Assembly: GCA_023053575.1 (NCBI GenBank)
Contig: JAKZAP010000010.1
Span: 15,461,225 to 15,525,224 of the forward strand
Origin: Branchinecta lynchi
Lineage: Eukaryota > Arthropoda > Branchiopoda > Anostraca > Branchinectidae
Direction of reading: 5' to 3'
Length of the DNA stretch: 64,000 nucleotides
The position numbers and the translations under genes are program-made. The first letter of the stretch is position 1, and every line of letters starts with the position of its first letter. Shown here piece by piece: positions 1 through 11,689 of this stretch. The notes below the pieces were generated by a model, which did no database searches, was not told the DNA's origin, and saw only the letters and a program-made list of their open reading frames with translations.

Positions 1-319
1 AGCTCTACAGACCGAGACAGCGCCATCGTTGCCTGACCACCCTTGTCACAACCCTGTTGAAAAGCCACATACCAGCTCCGCCAACCCACCATCCAACTCA
101 ACCGATCAGCCATCCAGCCCCGAAAACCAGCCACCCAGCCTCGCCGACCCGCCCACCCCCGTCAATCCACCCGCCGACTCTGTCAATCCACCCGTCAACT
201 TCGTCAGCACACGAGCCGACAAAAGGGACGAACAGCCTTCGCTGTCCAGCTTACTAAGTCACCTACAAATAGATCCTGAAAACAACGGGCGAAACCTCTA
301 CCCAGCACTCCAGAACTAA
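1..319 (+). CDS. Proline-rich exon, partial (copy 1)
   Basis: Open frame ending in TAA at 317-319, continuous with the window start. The product is unusually rich in proline, serine and asparagine with short NPP / DPP / ENQPPS repeats, then a charged tail (RADKRDEQ). This is a disordered linker composition and no family is recognised. The same exon is complete in copy 2, where it follows a good 3' splice site. The frame continues leftwards beyond the window. It may be a fragment of an element-encoded protein carried by the duplicated block rather than a host gene. Confidence 0.45.
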   Translation, partial: ALQTETAPSLPDHPCHNPVEKPHTSSANPPSNSTDQPSSPENQPPSLADPPTPVNPPADSVNPPVNFVSTRADKRDEQPSLSSLLSHLQIDPENNGRNLYPALQN

Positions 320-518
320 TCACCCAGCATTCAACCCATCAAACTCGATTGCATTCTGCTGACTTATAGAAAAAGGTGCCACAGCAACCGAACTGCTGCT
401 AAAGCCCCCCCACGAAGTCTGACGTAGCCTTGATCAACTGCTTCGGGTGCGACACCAGCTACGTCAGTACGCCGAATCAATAGCGTCCGACACCACCCTG
501 ATCACCCTACAACCCATG

Positions 519-809
519 ATCCCAACCCCCCGGCAGCAGAAATCCTCCAATTCCAGGACTTCCGTCAGAAGTTCAAAGAGACCCTGCACTACTTCGAACC
601 GGCAGCTACAAAAGACATTTAGCGCTGGATACAACATTACCTCCCATCACTGGAAGAGTCAACTGACGAAACACTCCAGCAATTTTCCGAGACCCAAATC
701 CAGGCAGCCACACTCCAAGTCGCTCACCAGCTCGCCGTGGAACCCCTATCATGCCTCCGCCCACGCCAAGCCCTTGACCATCAGAACGTCCGAACACACA
801 AATTTGAAT
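519..809 (+). pseudogene. Glutamine-rich coding remnant (copy 1)
   Basis: One frame reads as plausible protein over about 95 codons (motifs AAEILQFQDFRQKF, HYLPSLEESTDETLQQF, AATLQVAHQLAVEPL), broken by a single TAG at 620-622. A frame-shifted piece just upstream (LLRVRHQLRQYAES) looks like its N-terminal continuation. It may continue the proline-rich exon upstream after decay. I recognise no family. A shorter frame on the opposite strand is less convincing. Confidence 0.35.
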
Positions 810-2451
810 AATTTTGTTTTACCAGTGTTTTATTTGAAATAAAATGTTATCTTATGATTCGTATATCTTTTTAGTAAGAATCGCCGTTTCCAACGTCGGT
901 CGCCTACCTACTCCCCCATTGCCGTATGTGATGAAGGTCTTGTAACAGTTGTTAACCCCGGTAACATCCCCCTATCGCACCGCCTATCGAACAGCACCGA
1001 TTACTGAGTCTCGGATTATCTTTCGTGCCAACTACCACCCCTAGTTCTAGCAAGATTATCAAGAATTTCGATACGTTTGAGTGTGACCAGCAACGGATTG
1101 AGTAAATGCCAAGAGTGAACATTATATGTAGTGGATAGTGGATAGATTCCTCGAGTAGTCAATAAATCAAAGAGATAATTTTTTGAAGTTTTTGAGTGGT
1201 TGCTGGGATAAGTTTGTCATTCTGTTTTGTTTTACTTTGTATCGCAATGGCGCTTGTGCCTTTAAATAAATACCATATGATATGAGAATTAAGCAATTAT
1301 TCGACTAATATAACAAATCTTCTATTTTGGAGTTATTCTTCTTGTCTGGACGGCATTTGGCCAAACAGAGCTAGACCTTTTCTACAACGCGTTGTGTCAT
1401 AATAAATTCGTTCATTCTTGTATTTTATATGATAAGTTCAACTCGTATCTTTCTGGCTTCTTGGTGGGTAATTATTTTTTCATGCGTTAGCCTTCAAATG
1501 ATATGGATTTTTAGACAAAAAGCACCCTACCAGCAAACGAACAGAGAAACCTCGCGAAACAAGTGTACCATACGGAGAGGCAACTAGGTAAGCGAAAAGA
1601 GAAATCCGCTGCAAACAAGAGAACAGTTTAGAGTTCTGCAGCAAACGTGCTTATCCAATATCAGCTGTAAATCTAGAATCTATATTGGAAATCTGCTGCA
1701 AGCTATCAAAGAGAAGAAGTGCGTAATAACGGCACTCGCACCACCTTGTATCACAGAATAACTCACTGGAACGCTATACTCCAATTGTTCCAATTGTTGT
1801 GTGCGTGTTGCGAGCGCTATGACTTTTGCCTGTAACAAGAAACAGAATGTTCATTGTGTCAAAGCAATGTCCTGTGATTTTTGTTGGTTAACTTTTAAAT
1901 TTTGTAGCTTCTTACTTTTAGCGGTGAAGCCACGTTGAAACACCTCCTCACAATTTATGTGGTAGTGTGTTATGTCATGGTTAGTGTATCACGAAGAGAA
2001 AAACAGTGCGTATCCAACATCAGCTTCCAAACTTACTACAAGCTCAGAACTTCAACAAATGGTATCAGAGCTAGAGAAACCTGTTGCAAGCATCACAACA
2101 CAACAGCACAAAACAAAACAAGCAAAACAACTAACACTTCAAACGCTTGGTAATGAATGAAACCTTTTCTTTCCGGATCACGAACTCTCAATTTAATCCT
2201 TAACGCTGGGTACATGAACTGTAATACTATTGTATTGTAATTGTAAGGCTATTAGTAGGACAAAGGATTATTTTCACTGACAGTTACTCCCCTAGGTCGG
2301 TAGCTGGGTAAAAGTACGGATTAAGTTCGTAAGGGGGCTTCATATTAGGGGATGAAAACATACTGAATCCAATTGGTTTTCGAAATCCAGCAAAAAGAGC
2401 TGACCATTCACTGCGAAAGAAAAAAAAAATGAGATTTTCGTGTTTTTGTTT
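810..2451. other. Non-coding stretch of copy 1, containing repeat family R1
   Basis: No convincing gene. From about 1075 to 2060 it shares recognisable but diverged sequence with 61775-61830, 62395-62500 and 63240-63760. Shared words include gagaacagttta, gttctgcagcaaa, ccaatatcagctg and cgttgaaacacctcctcac. Short frames at 1935-2160 are conserved only because they lie in this repeat. Confidence 0.5.
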
Positions 2452-4095
2452 TTATGGCACTTGTCCATCGGCCAAGTGCCATATAGCTATCGTAATTTCT
2501 GTCCGTCCGTCGGTCGGTTCGGGTTTTGCTACTTTGGGTACTTCCACATAAGCTAGGACGATGAAACTTGGTAGGCAAATCAGGGACCCGAAAAGATTAA
2601 TTTGGAAATAATCGCTTCCGCAATCCGACTCTCCCCGGATCCGGGAGTCCGAAAACTAGGAACAACGGTAGCAAAAGGGGAGCCGCAAAAGGGTAAAGGC
2701 CTAATGTGGTATCGATCCGACGTGCTCTTACACAGAGGCTCGACACACTTGCTAACTGCGCTATTGAAGCCTGTATTGAGATCCGAGGAGGAAAAAACAC
2801 AGTTAAGGATTTGGGTCAGAACAAATGCTAAACTAAGCTTTTATCTGATTGTGTAGCACTACGTATGACTGTATTTAGAAGCGAATGCGGGAACAGATAC
2901 GGTTTAAAGATTAAAGAAAGACCTAGCGGTCAGAAGGAATGCTAAACTTAAACTAAAAAAATCTCGTGAAATGCTACCACATAAGCTAGGACAATGAAAC
3001 TTGGCAGGCATATCAGGGAACCGACCAGATTAACTTGGAAATAATCACTTTCCAGATCCGGTCATAGTGGGGGAGGGGAGGGATGGGAAATCAGGAAACT
3101 ACTAACTTGCATAACTTTTGAAAGGGTAATCGAACATGCATGAAACCTGACATGTGTCAAGAACAAGTGTTTCGGATATTCAGTTTCAAATCCGGGCCAG
3201 ATTCGATACCTGTGGGGGCGAGGGGGGCACGGAAACCTCCTGAAACGCTTCCACATAAATTAGGACAATGAAACTTGGAAGGTATATGAGGGAACCGACC
3301 AGATGAACTTGGAAATGATCACTTCCCCGATCTAGCCTTCGCGGGGGGTGTGGAGGTATGGGGAATCCGGAAACTAGAAACATACATAACTTTGGACCGG
3401 GTAATCGGACATGCATGAAACTTGACAAGTGTGAAGAACAAGTGTCTTAGATCTTCAATTTCAAATCTGGCCCGAATCCGATAAGCAGAAAAATTCCGGT
3501 AGATTCCCTGGGCCGCATTCTGGTAGCCGTGGGGCAGATTCAGGTAGGTTCCCTGAGACAAGTTCCGATAGATGTCAATGAGTGGAATAACCATTTCAGA
3601 TTTACTAGATCAAGCCCAACTTCAGTTAAAATGAGTATCGGGAGAGAGATCCAGCCCAGACAACTGCAAACCGTATCTGACAAACATGCTAACTGTTCTT
3701 ACAAGTACCATATGAGCTTTCAGCTCTTGTTATAATTTATAAATATAAATTCACAAGAACAAGTTCCGATAGATGTCAATGAGTGGAATAACCATTTCAG
3801 ATTTACTAGATCTAGCCCAAATTCTGTTAAAATGAGTATCGGGAATGAAGAAAGAGCTTTCAGCTCTTGTTATAATTTATAAAGATAAATTCACAAGAAC
3901 AAGTTCCGATAGATGTCAATGAGTGGAAGAACCATTTCAGATTTACTAGATCAAGCCCAACTTCTGTTAAAATGAGTATCGGGAGAGAGATCCAGCCCTG
4001 ACAACTGCAAACCGTATCTGACAAACATGCTAACTGTTCTTACAAGTAGCCTACCATATGAGCTTTCAGCTCTTGTTATATTTTACAAATATAAA
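2452..4095 (+). mobile_element. Hairpin-capped repeat element, copy 1
   Basis: Starts at a hairpin (ggcacttg, loop, caagtgcc; 2455-2482), then a tgtccgtccgtcggtcgg microsatellite, then repeats of an 'acataagctaggacgatgaa'-type block (2545, 2980, 3250). It ends at a second small hairpin (gagctttcagctc, about 4060-4072) followed by ttgtta. The same start and end marks recur at 19430-19805 (inverse), 50030-50290 and 14290-14325. No protein is encoded, so this looks like a non-autonomous element. Hairpin ends plus a microsatellite would fit a Helitron-like family, but I cannot assign it. Confidence 0.45.
3558..4090 (+). repeat. Short tandem array, three units (copy 1)
   Basis: Units start at 3558, 3759 and 3899 with the word acaagttccgatagatgtc. 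Unit 1 is 201 bp; unit 2 is 140 bp because it lacks the agatccagccc...ttacaag segment present in units 1 and 3. Each unit ends in the gagctttcagctcttgtta hairpin word. Repeating the putative 3'-end hairpin inside the element suggests the array grew by tandem duplication of the element end. Confidence 0.75.
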
Positions 4096-4214
4096 TTAAG
4101 AAGATATATCCGTTGCACTTCCGACAACCATCCTCAGCGAGAAACAAACAATATCCTAAATTCCACAAGAACTCGACGAGGAAACAACAAACCAAAAGGC
4201 TACGTAATTAACAA

Positions 4215-5110
4215 GACAAAAAGTTTCGACGGGATCCCAAAAATTTAATTTTGATCCATACCAAAACGTTTGGGAGCTACAGAACCCATCTACGAACTCG
4301 ACCTGTCCCTTGATCCAAGAATACTCACACCAAGTTCCATCCAAATAGATCGTTCCCTTCGAGAGTTATCGTGCTCAAAGACAGGCGGACACTTGTCCGG
4401 CGGAAAAATAAAGCTAAAACCCAATTCAGCGTATCTCCTTACCCCTATATACTTCATCTAATTAACTTAAAATGAAGATTTAATTTAACGAACTATATGT
4501 CCCGCTAGAAAAGGACTGTGATATACGGATTCAGCATCTCTTCTTACCTAACCCTAAACCGGACATCTAATCAACTACAAATACAACTTTTGCTTTCAAC
4601 AAATTTTCCTGTTTGGGCCGGATTCCGGGCGAACTACTTTTCCCTGTAGAAACTGATTTTCACATAAACGTTCAGTATGCATCCTTACGCCTAAATCGAA
4701 CACCTAATCAACTTCAAATAAAACTTCTACTTTTAGCAAAGTAGAACCCTTGAACCCCCTCTCCCACCCCTAAATTTAGGGCTACAGAGCCAATCTACGA
4801 ACTTAACCTTCCCCAACCAAGCTTCATGAACATATCAAGAAAGAAGCGGATTCAAAGACACACAGTCAAAAAAATAACGAACATATATGCGCATATTCAT
4901 TCGCCCGGGAAAGCACAGAAGCTTTCACCCGAAATTACAACCCATCGGCCATCGCTTACATATAAACACTTCTAACTCTTTCACAAAGTACATACACCAC
5001 ACAACTTCTGAACTGAACTCGGATCCAGCCGGATTCCGGTCGAACTATATGTCCGGGTAAAATATGATTGTCACACACGGATTCAGCATCTCTTCTTACC
5101 CCTAAATCGG
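4215..5110 (+). mobile_element. 137-bp tandem-repeat family, truncated copy
   Basis: Begins with the module acaag..gtttcgacgggatccc, then the 'gggctacaga..cccatctacgaactcgacc' block, then tandem units containing gccggattccgg and 'cccctaaatcgaacatcta'. Truncated at 5110 by the duplication boundary. Short MGRIP-type frames in this family are by-products of the tandem unit, not genes. Confidence 0.6.
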
Positions 5111-6356
5111 TGTTAACTAACCACCGATAACCACGATGTTGGGATACTGCCGTATTATGGCGTTCGTAAACCTTGTCTATAGTTGAAATAAACAAATAAC
5201 TATATTCTTACAGAAATACTTCCGATCGGTCAAACAAGATGAAAATATAAAAAGAAAGATACAAGATAGTTGAACTCACTCTCCGCTCAATAGCTTTCCT
5301 CAAAGTCAAAGTTATATGTAATTCTGCACAGGTAAGATTCGGTAGTGTTCTCCCTTCTCTCCGAGTTCATAACTCATTGGAACGCTACTAAGTCTCTTTC
5401 CCATTATTACTTCATCCTAAGGTCGCTGCGAATCATATTTGACAGCGCAAAACAGCACGATCAATAAAACAAATATACCTTGACGTAGTCGCCGACAGTT
5501 CAAAGTGGTCACAGCGGAGGCTAATATCGTCCTGCTTTACAATGCCGACGGCAGAAATTGTCCACAGGGCAGGCCAGAATCATCCTGGGACAAACGAATT
5601 AGGTTTTCAAGGCTTATTGTATTGTTTTATGGAATTCATTAGCGCTAGTGTCCAACCAAGGTCAGGTAGTCAACAACGGAAACAAAGATCGGGAGTGCAG
5701 GAACTAAGCCGTGAACAAGTATTGTGACAGGCTTGGTTGAAACTGTACTTTCTGGAAGGTCAGCCCCACCGTTGAATCCAGCATAGCTAACATGTTAGCT
5801 AGTATGGTGCTGATATGTTTTCTGACAAGTTGAGCTCTGGAACTATTTCGTCGGGGAAGGTACGATTATTCGCCAATTGTCGACAGGATCGAACCTGATC
5901 GAAATATGAGCATGAAACAAATGACAACTCGATTGCTGGGGCCATCGGCCGAGCATGAAGAGCCAAAATCAATCCCACTACGGTTAAAGCTCTTTTGTTC
6001 AAGAGAGAGAGATGCGGCGCATTAAACAAACGCCCGCCCATAAAGCGTGCAATGACAGGTTTCGCCGCCAATCGAGACTGTTACAAAGATACTGCGGTAC
6101 CTCCTGGTTTGCAGCCAGAAATGATAGTTGAATTATGAGATCTCCGCAGTCAACAAGCAAGAAAATCAATGCCTTGATGCTCAAGGCGATTCCTATTACC
6201 TCTGTGTATTAGGAATGTAACAACCCTTCACCTTCGCGACTGAAAGAGTCATTTTCAAGTGAAAGTAGCTGAGAGTTGGTAGTGTTTCTTTTTATGTTTG
6301 TTTTAAAAAACGAGTATTATTGAATGAGCTCCTTATTTGTATCTTCGTTCCCATAG
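5111..6356. other. Spacer between the duplicated copies, first half
   Basis: No recognised gene. 5959-6138 (+) is a 59-codon stretch of protein-like sequence (motifs KINPTTVKALLFKRERCG, KRAMTGFAANRDCYKDT) preceded by an in-frame TGA. It could be an exon remnant of unknown identity. The words cataactcattggaacgctac at 5370 resemble family R1. Confidence 0.35.
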
Positions 6357-6709
6357 GCCGCAGAGCCTTTGTTAGGCGGACATGCAGTCTGTTCCAGGAA
6401 GTGTATTACTTTTTTTTATATGAAGAATCTGAAAAAAGCAACATCGCGAGGGAACTCTCGAAAGGGAAGCTAGCGCAGACAGAACTTGAAAACAGTACGC
6501 AGACTGACTGTGTACACATCGGTAATGCACTAAGCCAAGGTAATTCTGGACAAGGCTTAATTCGACGTCCTTGAGAGGAAAATAGATTCTTACAAAGAAG
6601 AACTACACAAAGTAAAGGATAAAATGTACTTCATAGTACTTCAACGGCTGGAAGAAGAACTGACCAAAACCCAAGAAAAATTCGAGAGGTCAAAGCACAA
6701 ACGTCGCAG
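6357..6709 (+). CDS. Putative exon encoding a charged coiled coil
   Basis: A 3' splice site (cgttcccatag) ends at 6356 and a donor (cgtcgcag/gtaaag) follows at 6710. The last 49 codons before the donor (from about 6562) read as a heptad-rich charged helix (VLERKIDSYKEELHKVKDK, RLEEELTKTQEKFERSKHK). The upstream part has stops in this frame, so either the true exon is shorter or the copy is broken. No family is recognised; K/E-rich coiled coils of this kind occur in many structural and element proteins. Its end is repeated downstream at 6729-6781 and 6949-7022. Confidence 0.35.
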
Positions 6710-7022
6710 GTAAAGATTATTATATGTTAACTCGAGAAGTTAAAGCACAACCGTCGCGGGTAAAGATTATTATAAATTAACTCCATCATCGTAATGTGCC
6801 GGATTTTTTGTTAAGTAATCCATGTTTTGTAATCCACCTGAAGTCGGACCATCACACCCACCCCCAGCCGAACCACTGGATCCCAAGCTGGAACATCGAA
6901 TTTTCCTCTGGCCGGACGGTCCAGTTGGGAAGAGAGAAGAGAAAACGGCCGGAAGAAGAACTGGGCGAAACCCAAGACAAATTCGAGAGGTCAAAGCACA
7001 AACATCGCAGGTAAAGATCGAA
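6646..7022 (+). repeat. Repeated exon end with splice donor
   Basis: Three copies of one segment: 6646-6722, 6729-6781 (shortened) and 6949-7022. The first and third carry aagaagaactg, cgagaggtcaaagcacaaa and cgtcgcag/catcgcag followed by gtaaagat. The splice-donor context is preserved in copies 1 and 3 and is ccgtcgcgg/gtaaag in copy 2. The third copy reads as a coding end too (RPEEELGETQDKFERSKHK). Confidence 0.7.
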
Positions 7023-7382
7023 TTTTCCTCTGGCCGGACTATCGCATCCACGCCCACCTGGACCATCAATTCAACCACCGCCATTCTGGCAGTGGAGGCC
7101 AGGCCATCAGTTCACCAGGAGGCTTTTAGAGGCATGCTACCTGATGACGCTAAGTTATTCGTTTTATAAACGTTTTACGCTAGTAAGTGTTCCGTGGAAT
7201 GGCGATACCTCCAAGAAGATTTCAAAATCTTACACCAGTTTTTTACTGCTTACCAACGTCTGGAAATTGTTCACAGTTAGCCACACTGCCACTATCCAAC
7301 AATACATACCTTAAACAAGTATTACCTATCCCTGAGATACCACCCCCGGTTTAACATGTTACTTTAGTTATACCATTTTCAG

Positions 7383-7794
7383 GCGAGCATACAAATTTAC
7401 GAAGACAATTAGGGAGGAGCTACCACCAAACAATCAAGCTGGCTACAAACAGTACCTGGTCGAACAAGCTGCAAAAGCTCTACAGACCGAGACAGCGCCA
7501 TCGTTGCCTGACCACCCTTGTCACAACCCTGTTGAAAAGCCACATACCAGCTCCGCCAACCCACCATCCAACTCAACCGATCAGAAATCCAGCCCCGAAA
7601 ACCAGCCACCCAGCCTCGCCGACCCGCCCACCCCCGTCAATCCACCCGCCGACTCTGTCAATCCACCCGTCAACTTCGTCAGCACACGAGCCGACAAAAG
7701 GGACGAACAGCCTTCGCTGTCCAGCTTACTAAGTCACCTACAAATAGATCCTGAAAACAACGGGCGAAACCTCTACCCAGCACTCCAGAACTAA
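7383..7794 (+). CDS. Proline-rich exon with 3' splice site (copy 2)
   Basis: The exon starts after the acceptor ttttcag at 7376-7382 and stays open to TAA at 7792-7794, about 136 codons. The first 40 residues are an ordinary charged/helical stretch (KFTKTIREELPPNNQ, then KQYLVEQAAKALQTE). The rest is the proline-rich repeat region shared with copy 1. No domain is recognised. The start lies in an upstream exon I could not identify, possibly the coiled-coil exons at 6562-7014. The intron acceptor, biased composition and long frame support real coding origin; function is unknown. Confidence 0.45.
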
Positions 7795-7993
7795 TCACCC
7801 AGCATTCAACCCATCAAACTCGATTGCATTCTGCTGACTTATAGAAAAAGGTGCCACAGCAACCGAACTGCTGCTAAAGCCCCCCCACGAAGTCTGACGT
7901 AGCCTTGATCAACTGCTTCGGGTGCGACACCAGCTACGTCAGTACGCCGAATCAATAGCGTCCGACACCACCCTGATCACCCTACAACCCATG

Positions 7994-8284
7994 ATCCCAA
8001 CCCCCCGGCAGCAGAAATCCTCCAATTCCAGGACTTCCGTCAGAAGTTCAAAGAGACCCTGCACTACTTCGAACCGGCAGCTACAAAAGACATTTAGCGC
8101 TGGATACAACATTACCTCCCATCACTGGAAGAGTCAACTGACGAAACACTCCAGCAATTTTCCGAGACCCAAATCCAGGCAGCCACACTCCAAGTCGCTC
8201 ACCAGCTCGCCGTGGAACCCCTATCATGCCTCCGCCCACGCCAAGCCCTTGACCATCAGAACGTCCGAACAAACAAATTTGAAT
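7994..8284 (+). pseudogene. Glutamine-rich coding remnant (copy 2)
   Basis: Duplicate of the remnant at 519-809 with the same in-frame stop, so the break predates the duplication. One base differs near the 3' end (acacac versus acaaac). Confidence 0.35.
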
Positions 8285-9926
8285 AATTTTGTTTTACCAG
8301 TGTTTTATTTGAAATAAAATGTTATCTTATGATTCGTATATCTTTTTAGTAAGAATCGCCGTTTCCAACGTCGGTCGCCTACCTACTCCCCCATTGCCGT
8401 ATGTGATGAAGGTCTTGTAACAGTTGTTAACCCCGGTAACATCCCCCTATCGCACCGCCTATCGAACAGCACCGATTACTGAGTCTCGGATTATCTTTCG
8501 TGCCAACTACCACCCCTAGTTCTAGCAAGATTATCAAGAATTTCGATACGTTTGAGTGTGACCAGCAACGGATTGAGTAAATGCCAAGAGTGAACATTAT
8601 ATGTAGTGGATAGTGGATAGATTCCTCGAGTAGTCAATAAATCAAAGAGATAATTTTTTGAAGTTTTTGAGTGGTTGCTGGGATAAGTTTGTCATTCTGT
8701 TTTGTTTTACTTTGTATCGCAATGGCGCTTGTGCCTTTAAATAAATACCATATGATATGAGAATTAAGCAATTATTCGACTAATATAACAAATCTTCTAT
8801 TTTGGAGTTATTCTTCTTGTCTGGACGGCATTTGGCCAAACAGAGCTAGACCTTTTCTACAACGCGTTGTGTCATAATAAATTCGTTCATTCTTGTATTT
8901 TATATGATAAGTTCAACTCGTATCTTTCTGGCTTCTTGGTGGGTAATTATTTTTTCATGCGTTAGCCTTCAAATGATATGGATTTTTAGACAAAAAGCAC
9001 CCTACCAGCAAACGAACAGAGAAACCTCGCGAAACAAGTGTACCATACGGAGAGGCAACTAGGTAAGCGAAAAGAGAAATCCGCTGCAAACAAGAGAACA
9101 GTTTAGAGTTCTGCAGCAAACGTGCTTATCCAATATCAGCTGTAAATCTAGAATCTATATTGGAAATCTGCTGCAAGCTATCAAAGAGAAGAAGTGCGTA
9201 ATAACGGCACTCGCACCACCTTGTATCACAGAATAACTCACTGGAACGCTATACTCCAATTGTTCCAATTGTTGTGTGCGTGTTGCGAGCGCTATGACTT
9301 TTGCCTGTAACAAGAAACAGAATGTTCATTGTGTCAAAGCAATGTCCTGTGATTTTTGTTGGTTAACTTTTAAATTTTGTAGCTTCTTACTTTTAGCGGT
9401 GAAGCCACGTTGAAACACCTCCTCACAATTTATGTGGTAGTGTGTTATGTCATGGTTAGTGTATCACGAAGAGAAAAACAGTGCGTATCCAACATCAGCT
9501 TCCAAACTTACTACAAGCTCAGAACTTCAACAAATGGTATCAGAGCTAGAGAAACCTGTTGCAAGCATCACAACACAACAGCACAAAACAAAACAAGCAA
9601 AACAACTAACACTTCAAACGCTTGGTAATGAATGAAACCTTTTCTTTCCGGATCACGAACTCTCAATTTAATCCTTAACGCTGGGTACATGAACTGTAAT
9701 ACTATTGTATTGTAATTGTAAGGCTATTAGTAGGACAAAGGATTATTTTCACTGACAGTTACTCCCCTAGGTCGGTAGCTGGGTAAAAGTACGGATTAAG
9801 TTCGTAAGGGGGCTTCATATTAGGGGATGAAAACATACTGAATCCAATTGGTTTTCGAAATCCAGCAAAAAGAGCTGACCATTCACTGCGAAAGAAAAAA
9901 AAAATGAGATTTTCGTGTTTTTGTTT
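8285..9926. other. Non-coding stretch of copy 2, containing repeat family R1
   Basis: Counterpart of 810-2451, with the R1-like portion at about 8550-9535. No gene seen. Confidence 0.5.
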
Positions 9927-11570
9927 TTATGGCACTTGTCCATCGGCCAAGTGCCATATAGCTATCGTAATTTCTGTCCGTCCGTCGGTCGGTTCGGGTT
10001 TTGCTACTTTGGGTACTTCCACATAAGCTAGGACGATGAAACTTGGTAGGCAAATCAGGGACCCGAAAAGATTAATTTGGAAATAATCGCTTCCGCAATC
10101 CGACTCTCCCCGGATCCGGGAGTCCGAAAACTAGGAACAACGGTAGCAAAAGGGGAGCCGCAAAAGGGTAAAGGCCTGATGTGGTATCGATCCGACGTGC
10201 TCTTACACAGAGGCTCGACACACTTGCTAACTGCGCTATTGAAGCCTGTATTGAGATCCGAGGAGGAAAAAACACAGTTAAGGATTTGGGTCAGAACAAA
10301 TGCTAAACTAAGCTTTTATCTGATTGTGTAGCACTACGTATGACTGTATTTAGAAGCGAATGCGGGAACAGATACGGTTTAAAGATTAAAGAAAGACCTA
10401 GCGGTCAGAAGGAATGCTAAACTTAAACTAAAAAAATCTCGTGAAATGCTACCACATAAGCTAGGACAATGAAACTTGGCAGGCATATCAGGGAACCGAC
10501 CAGATTAACTTGGAAATAATCACTTTCCAGATCCGGTCATAGTGGGGGAGGGGAGGGATGGGAAATCAGGAAACTACTAACTTGCATAACTTTTGAAAGG
10601 GTAATCGAACATGCATGAAACCTGACATGTGTCAAGAACAAGTGTTTCGGATATTCAGTTTCAAATCCGGGCCAGATTCGATACCTGTGGGGGCGAGGGG
10701 GGCACGGAAACCTCCTGAAACGCTTCCACATAAATTAGGACAATGAAACTTGGAAGGTATATGAGGGAACCGACCAGATGAACTTGGAAATGATCACTTC
10801 CCCGATCTAGCCTTCGCGGGGGGTGTGGAGGTATGGGGAATCCGGAAACTAGAAACATACATAACTTTGGACCGGGTAATCGGACATGCATGAAACTTGA
10901 CAAGTGTGAAGAACAAGTGTCTTAGATCTTCAATTTCAAATCTGGCCCGAATCCGATAAGCAGAAAAATTCCGGTAGATTCCCTGGGCCGCATTCTGGTA
11001 GCCGTGGGGCAGATTCAGGTAGGTTCCCTGAGACAAGTTCCGATAGATGTCAATGAGTGGAATAACCATTTCAGATTTACTAGATCAAGCCCAACTTCAG
11101 TTAAAATGAGTATCGGGAGAGAGATCCAGCCCAGACAACTGCAAACCGTATCTGACAAACATGCTAACTGTTCTTACAAGTACCATATGAGCTTTCAGCT
11201 CTTGTTATAATTTATAAATATAAATTCACAAGAACAAGTTCCGATAGATGTCAATGAGTGGAATAACCATTTCAGATTTACTAGATCTAGCCCAAATTCT
11301 GTTAAAATGAGTATCGGGAATGAAGAAAGAGCTTTCAGCTCTTGTTATAATTTATAAAGATAAATTCACAAGAACAAGTTCCGATAGATGTCAATGAGTG
11401 GAAGAACCATTTCAGATTTACTAGATCAAGCCCAACTTCTGTTAAAATGAGTATCGGGAGAGAGATCCAGCCCTGACAACTGCAAACCGTATCTGACAAA
11501 CATGCTAACTGTTCTTACAAGTAGCCTACCATATGAGCTTTCAGCTCTTGTTATATTTTACAAATATAAA
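9927..11570 (+). mobile_element. Hairpin-capped repeat element, copy 2
   Basis: Duplicate of 2452-4095 at the 7475-base offset, with one substitution noted (about 10178). Confidence 0.45.
11033..11565 (+). repeat. Short tandem array, three units (copy 2)
   Basis: Duplicate of the array at 3558-4090 with identical unit structure. Confidence 0.75.
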
Positions 11571-11689
11571 TTAAGAAGATATATCCGTTGCACTTCCGAC
11601 AACCATCCTCAGCGAGAAACAAACAATATCCTAAATTCCACAAGAACTCGACGAGGAAACAACAAACCAAAAGGCTACGTAATTAACAA

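Larger units (their letters stand above)
1..5110. repeat. Copy 1 of a 5.1-kb near-identical direct duplication
   Basis: Every base from 1 to 5110 has a counterpart 7475 bases downstream. I found only a handful of substitutions (109-110 cc versus aa, one near 797, one near 2703). The copy is cut by the window start, so its true left end is unknown. Its right end falls inside a 137-bp tandem unit: after 5110 this copy runs into unrelated sequence, while copy 2 carries on with the tandem array. This suggests the break in copy 1 happened within the array. It could be a recent segmental duplication or an assembly/haplotype artefact; the sequence alone cannot decide. Confidence 0.95.

Noticed and set aside
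606..797. 63-codon minus-strand ORF (GGGMIGVPRRAGERLG)
   Set aside because: Antisense to the glutamine-rich coding remnant, which reads better as protein.
2602..2856. 84-codon ORF and its overlapping antisense ORFs, duplicated at 10077-10331
   Set aside because: Lies in the non-coding hairpin-capped repeat. Conserved only because of the duplication; no protein features.
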